Part shown: in pieces, positions 60,627 to 64,000 of the stretch
Layout of the letters: the number at the start of each line of letters is the position of its first letter
Position numbering within the stretch: position 1 is the first letter of the stretch
Notes under the pieces: model-generated
What the model saw: only the letters and a program-made list of their open reading frames with translations
Databases searched by the model: none
Told to the model about the DNA's origin: nothing
Origin: Thermohalobaculum sp965247385
GTDB taxonomy: Bacteria; Pseudomonadota; Alphaproteobacteria; Rhodobacterales; Rhodobacteraceae
DNA length: 64,000 nucleotides
Direction of reading: 5' to 3'
Assembly: GCA_965247385.1 (NCBI GenBank)
Contig: CBDFHG010000005.1
Coordinates: 62,001-126,000 of the forward strand
Made by a program: the position numbers and the translations under genes

Positions 60627-61487
60627 TCACGAAACCGCCTTTGCCAATTCCGCTGGCCGCCGATAGTCGCGGTCATGGGTGAGGCTGGGAATCTTCGCGC
60701 GTGCGGCGCCTACCGCATCCAGATCAATGGTCGCCTGAACCACTCCCGGACCGGTGCCGCCGTCGCCCAGCACCTCGCCCCACGGGTCGACGATCAGCGA
60801 ATGCCCATATGCCGCACCGCCGCCAGGACAAGGGCCGTGGGCGCAGGGCGCCACGACGAAGGCGCCATTCTCGATTGCCCGCGCCCGGTTCAGCACATGC
60901 CAGTGCACCTCGCCGGTTTTCTGGGTGAAAGCCGCCGGTACGGTCAGGATCTCGGCACCCGCCTGGGCCAGGTCGCGATAAAGCTGCGGGAAGCGCAGGT
61001 CGTAGCAGATGGTATGCCCGATCAGCGCCCACGGCGTCTGCTCGACCACCGCCTCGGACCCGGCGGTGACATAGCTCGATTCGCGGTAAACCTCGGATTC
61101 GGAAAGCTGGATGTCGAACATGTGGATCTTGTCGTAGCGGGCGCGGATCGCGCCGTTCGCATCGACCAGGAACCCGCGATTGATGATTGTGTCCCCGGTG
61201 GCATTTGGCGGCCCGTCGACCGCAATCGAGCCGATCTGTATCCAGACCCCGGCCTCGGCGGCGAAGCTGCACAGCTCCGCCAGAACCGGGTGGTTGTCCT
61301 CGACCGATGCTGGCGGCACAATTGCGCCATCGCGGCTCAACAGCCCTCCGCAATATTCCGGCAGGCACAGCAACTGAGCCCCGTTATCGACCGCCCGCTG
61401 CGCCAGAGGCAAAGCCTCCGAGATTGCCGAATTGAAATCCGGCATCGGGCGGGTTTGCAGGCAGGCGATGGTTAGCGGTCGGGCCAT
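60627..61487 (-). CDS. Carbon-nitrogen hydrolase (nitrilase superfamily amidase)
   Basis: 286 aa. Catalytic triad: E44 in LLCLPEYCGGLLS, K in RARYDKIHMFDIQ, C in HTICYDLRFPQLYR. LNRARAIENGAFVVAPCAHG and HSLIVDPWGEVL follow, as in the NIT1/omega-amidase branch. It should hydrolyse an amide with release of ammonia or an amine. In this cluster a plausible substrate is a glutamyl- or methylamide-type intermediate, but that is inference. Overlaps the next gene and sits 74 bp after the 136-aa protein gene, with a REP-like hairpin between (about 61518-61543). Confidence 0.88.
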   Translation of the reverse strand: MARPLTIACLQTRPMPDFNSAISEALPLAQRAVDNGAQLLCLPEYCGGLLSRDGAIVPPASVEDNHPVLAELCSFAAEAGVWIQIGSIAVDGPPNATGDTIINRGFLVDANGAIRARYDKIHMFDIQLSESEVYRESSYVTAGSEAVVEQTPWALIGHTICYDLRFPQLYRDLAQAGAEILTVPAAFTQKTGEVHWHVLNRARAIENGAFVVAPCAHGPCPGGGAAYGHSLIVDPWGEVLGDGGTGPGVVQATIDLDAVGAARAKIPSLTHDRDYRRPAELAKAVS

Positions 61488-61561
61488 GTATCCTCTTCAG
61501 CGGCAACTCCCAGGAAGGCCCCCTCTCCCCGAGACAGGGAGGGGCAGGTCCAGTCAGGAAT

Positions 61562-61972
61562 TCAGAACTTCATGTAGGCCTTGCGGAGCTGCACCAGCGG
61601 GTGACGCTCGGACATCTGGAACTTGACCAGCAGTTCGCGCGCGATCATGTCGCGGTCCTGCTGATTGTCCGGCATATCTATGGTGTCCGGCACCCGGACC
61701 CACCCATTGATATTGCGGTCGAACACCGCCGGATGGCCTTCCTCGTAGCCCATATGGACATCTTCGAGCCAGTTGAGATCGTCCCAGCCCATGACTTCCA
61801 TATACTTGGTCAGGAAAGCCGTGATCCGGTTGTAGTCCGGCACCAGGTTCACGTCATAGCGATAGCCGATATGCTGGCCGATTTCCTTCTCGCGTGAGCT
61901 TTCCAGCCCGTCGGTTTTCAGGAACTGATCGACATCCCGGATCCCGGAACCCTTGTAGCTAGTGCCCGCCAT
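61562..61972 (-). CDS. Unrecognised 136-aa protein following the MgsC-like gene
   Basis: MAGTSYKGSGIRDVDQFLKT, then EKEIGQHIGYRYDVNLVPDY, ITAFLTKYMEVMGWDDLNWL and PAVFDRNINGWVRVPDTIDM. Soluble, acidic, rich in W, D and Y. No cysteine, signal or known motif. The start has GAGGAGGGC upstream and lies 13 bp after the MgsC-like stop, so it belongs to the same unit. It may be a small partner subunit of the enzyme encoded before it. Family not recognised. Confidence 0.8.
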   Translation of the reverse strand: MAGTSYKGSGIRDVDQFLKTDGLESSREKEIGQHIGYRYDVNLVPDYNRITAFLTKYMEVMGWDDLNWLEDVHMGYEEGHPAVFDRNINGWVRVPDTIDMPDNQQDRDMIARELLVKFQMSERHPLVQLRKAYMKF

Positions 61973-61985
61973 GGTTCAGCCCTCC

Positions 61986-63353
61986 TCAGAGATGGTGGTA
62001 GTCGGCGACGCCGACAGTGTGGTTGGTGCCGGCCAGCGGCACCCCTGCCATCGCCGAGGATTCCATCGTCAGCGCCGCCAGATCTTCGGGCTCCAGCGAA
62101 TGGATGTTGGTCTTGCCGCAGGCGCGCGCGAACAACTGCGCCTCGATGGTCAGCGTGTGCAGGAAGTTATAGACCCGCTCGGCCGCATCATCCGGGTTCA
62201 GGCGTTTGCGCAACTCCGGGTCCTGCGTCGCCACGCCAACCGGGCAGCGTCCGGTATGGCAGTGGTAGCAATAGCCGGCCTCGACCCCGATCTCGGACTC
62301 GAAATCGGCCTCCGGGATGTCCTTGTTGCAGTTCAACGCCATCAGGGACGAATGGCCAATCGCGATGGCCTCGGCACCCAGCGCGATGGCCTTGGCGACA
62401 TCGGCACCGTTGCGGATACCACCGGCATAGACCAGCGTGATCTCGCCGCGCTTGCCGAGATCGTCGATGGCTTTCCGGGCCTGGCGGATCGCCGCCATGC
62501 CGGGTACGCCGGTGTCCTCGGTCGCCAGATGCGGACCAGCCCCGGTGCCGCCTTCCATACCGTCGATATAGATCGCATCGGGATCGCATTTCACCGCCAT
62601 GCGCACATCGTCATAAACACGGCTGGCGCCGAGCTTGAGCTGGATCGGGATCTGCCAGTCGGTGGTTTCGCGGATTTCCTGGATCTTGAGCGCCAGATCG
62701 TCCGGCCCCAGCCAATCCGGGTGCCGAGCGGGCGAGCGCTGGTCGATGCCGGCGGGCAACGAACGCATCTCGGCGACCTGATCGGTAACCTTCTGGCCCA
62801 TCAGATGGCCGCCGAGGCCAACCTTGCAGCCCTGGCCGATGAAGAACTCGCAGGCATCGGCCAGCATCAGATGGTTCGGATTGAAGCCATAGCGCGACTG
62901 GATGCACTGGTAGTACCACTTGGACGAATAGCGCCGCTCGTCGGGGATCATGCCGCCCTCGCCCGAACAGGTTGCAGTGCCCGCCATGGTGGCGCCCCGC
63001 GCCAGCGCAATCTTGGCCTCGAAGCTGAGCGCGCCGAAGGACATTCCGGTGATGTAGACCGGAATATCCAACACGATCGGCTTTTTCGCCCGCGGTCCGA
63101 TGACCGTCTTGGTCTCGCATTTCTCGCGATAACCCTCGATCACGAAACGGGTCAGCGTGCCTGGCAGGAAGGTCAGGTCATCCCAGTGCGGGATCTTCTT
63201 GAACAGCGAGAAGCCGCGCATCCGGTACCGGCCCAGTTCGGACTTGATATGGATGTCATCCATCACCCGCGGTGGGAAGATGAAGCTGTCCCCCAGCCGG
63301 TTCGTGTCGCGGTTCAGCAGTTTTTTGCCCCCGGGGGTACCACCATCAGCCAT
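61986..63353 (-). CDS. mgsC: FMN-binding glutamate synthase-family protein (MgsC/GlxD-like)
   Basis: 455 aa from the ATG at 63353 (GAAGGAGG upstream). Corresponds to the FMN and iron-sulfur central part of glutamate synthase: YITGMSFGALSFEAKIALAR, CSGEGGMIPDERRYSSKWYY, QLKLGASRVYDDV, YIDGMEGGTGAGP, VYAGGIRNGADVAKAIALGA, and the 3Fe-4S cysteines in YCYHCHTGRCPVGVATQDP. In methylotrophs and roseobacters this subunit, with MgsA and MgsB, makes N-methylglutamate from methylamine and glutamate. The neighbouring tmm supports that; a general glutamate synthase-like role (GlxD) is the alternative. Confidence 0.85.
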   Translation of the reverse strand: MADGGTPGGKKLLNRDTNRLGDSFIFPPRVMDDIHIKSELGRYRMRGFSLFKKIPHWDDLTFLPGTLTRFVIEGYREKCETKTVIGPRAKKPIVLDIPVYITGMSFGALSFEAKIALARGATMAGTATCSGEGGMIPDERRYSSKWYYQCIQSRYGFNPNHLMLADACEFFIGQGCKVGLGGHLMGQKVTDQVAEMRSLPAGIDQRSPARHPDWLGPDDLALKIQEIRETTDWQIPIQLKLGASRVYDDVRMAVKCDPDAIYIDGMEGGTGAGPHLATEDTGVPGMAAIRQARKAIDDLGKRGEITLVYAGGIRNGADVAKAIALGAEAIAIGHSSLMALNCNKDIPEADFESEIGVEAGYCYHCHTGRCPVGVATQDPELRKRLNPDDAAERVYNFLHTLTIEAQLFARACGKTNIHSLEPEDLAALTMESSAMAGVPLAGTNHTVGVADYHHL

Positions 63354-63367
63354 TGTCAGTGCCTCCT

Positions 63368-64000
63368 TCAGAGGATCATCTTTTTCTCGTTCGGCTCGAG
63401 ATTGTCGTAGTTCCACAACTGTTTACCCGCGACGATCTTGGTAAAATGGTCGACGCCTTTTTCAGGCAGCAGGCCGTGCTGGGTCAGCTTGCGGGTCAGC
63501 CAGGCCTTGTCGAGCTCGGTCAGTTCGGCCTCGACCGCATCGACACCGAGGCTGCGGATGCTGCCGCCGATGTAGATCGTGCCGTCATACATCGAGTCGC
63601 CCAGGTCCTTGCCGGCATTGCCGCACACAACCATCCGGCCGCGCTGCATCATGAACCCCGAGAGCATGCCGGTATCGCCGCCGACGATGATGGTGCCACC
63701 CTTCTGGTCGATCCCGGTTCGGCTGCCCACATGGCCCTTGCAGACCAGGTCGCCGCCGCGTATCGCCGCGCCGAAGGTCGAGCCGGCGTTTTTCTCGATC
63801 ACCACGGTCCCGGACATCATGTTCTCGGAACAGGACCAGCCGACCCGGCCGGTGACCCGGACATTCGGGCCGTCGATCAGCCCGGTCGAGAAATACCCGG
63901 TCGAGCCATTGATGATCAGGTTCAGCCGGTTCAGGATGCCGACGCCGATCGAGTGCATTCCGCGCGGATTCTGGATCACGATGGTGCCGTAGCCCTCGGC
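63368..64000 (-). CDS. mgsB: GXGXG-domain glutamate synthase subunit (MgsB/GlxC-like), cut by the window edge
   Basis: At least 210 residues, the frame being open to the edge, so the N-terminus lies outside. Right-handed beta-helix of the GXGXG type: NLIINGSTGYFSTGLIDGPN, VRVTGRVGWSCSENMMSGTV, GGDLVCKGHVGSRTGIDQKG, GTIIVGGDTGMLSGFMMQRG and RMVVCGNAGKDLGDSMYDGT. This matches the C-terminal domain of glutamate synthase as a separate subunit. 14 bp before the MgsC-like start, same strand, hence one operon. MgsA, the amidotransferase-like subunit, is presumably beyond the edge. Confidence 0.85.
   Translation of the reverse strand, partial: AEGYGTIVIQNPRGMHSIGVGILNRLNLIINGSTGYFSTGLIDGPNVRVTGRVGWSCSENMMSGTVVIEKNAGSTFGAAIRGGDLVCKGHVGSRTGIDQKGGTIIVGGDTGMLSGFMMQRGRMVVCGNAGKDLGDSMYDGTIYIGGSIRSLGVDAVEAELTELDKAWLTRKLTQHGLLPEKGVDHFTKIVAGKQLWNYDNLEPNEKKMIL

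Noticed and set aside
1..64000. tRNA, rRNA, riboswitch or replication origin
   Set aside because: No tRNA-like cloverleaf with CCA-proximal TTCGA arm, no rRNA sequence and no recognisable riboswitch core was seen by eye; a covariance-model scan would be decisive.

Overview
The window reads as chromosomal DNA of a GC-rich alphaproteobacterium of the Rhodobacterales (Roseobacter-like) type. This is inferred from family content and synteny, not from a rRNA or a database match. The main clues are the blocks aroA-cmk-rpsA-sppA-ihfB-lapA-trpF, rsmI next to an LpoA-like lipoprotein and glnD-murJ, coaBC-dut-rrf2-cysK-moeB, and a trimethylamine monooxygenase cluster ending in FMN-type glutamate synthase genes. 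No rRNA, tRNA or CRISPR array was recognised.

Layout. 1-1500: IS remnants (an IS5-like scrap and a decayed IS30 with both terminal repeats). 1501-8632: a four-gene minus-strand unit (TAXI receptor, D-cysteine-desulfhydrase-like PLP enzyme, fused TRAP permease, UspA protein) divergent from a Rieske oxygenase with a small overlapping partner. 8957-11690: esterase, gshB, BON lipoprotein and the last codons of yraN. 11690-19747: an island of about 8 kb that has split and largely deleted yraN. It holds three full-length IS elements, an IS256 remnant, small accessory proteins (several frameshifted) and an MqsR/MqsA toxin-antitoxin pair. 19748-33034: housekeeping genes (rsmI, LpoA-like, glnD, murJ, rhomboid, trpS, uspA, nfuA, tsaB, rimI, leuC). 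33054-36518: a repeat/terminator block, an amino-acid decarboxylase, an MFS transporter and a broken secreted protein, lying between leuC and leuD. 36674-43487: leuD, a phosphatase-fold protein, moeB, cysK, an Rrf2 regulator, dut, coaBC and a frameshifted phosphoesterase. 43773-53667: trpA, an RGG-tailed YodC-like protein, trpB, REP-rich spacer, a broken GNAT, trpF, lapA, ihfB, sppA, rpsA, cmk, aroA. 53840-58561: accessory DNA with an HTH/Rpn-nuclease pair, a truncated DUF6765 gene, an ISL3 remnant, an IS630 element and an IS66 scrap. 58606-64000 (with 57302-58237): methylamine genes with a TmoX-like binding protein, tmm, two unrecognised conserved-looking proteins, a nitrilase-family amidase and MgsC/MgsB-like glutamate synthase subunits; the last runs off the window.

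How genes work together. The minus-strand TRAP unit probably imports a small sulfur-containing or amino-acid-like solute and cleaves it with the PLP enzyme. The terminal cluster probably takes up TMAO or betaine-like solutes, oxidises trimethylamine to TMAO and channels methylamine nitrogen through N-methylglutamate. Two tryptophan segments (trpF; trpB-RGG protein-trpA) and the aroA-cmk-rpsA block share one strand.

A striking theme is decay. At least seven non-transposase genes carry a frameshift, an internal stop or a truncation, often at a homopolymer or an IS edge. Some of these could be assembly errors, and read-level checking would decide. No clear wholly new system was found. The best candidates for novelty are the HTH/Rpn pair, the RGG-tailed protein inside the trp genes, the palindromic element behind murJ and the two unknown proteins in the tmm cluster.
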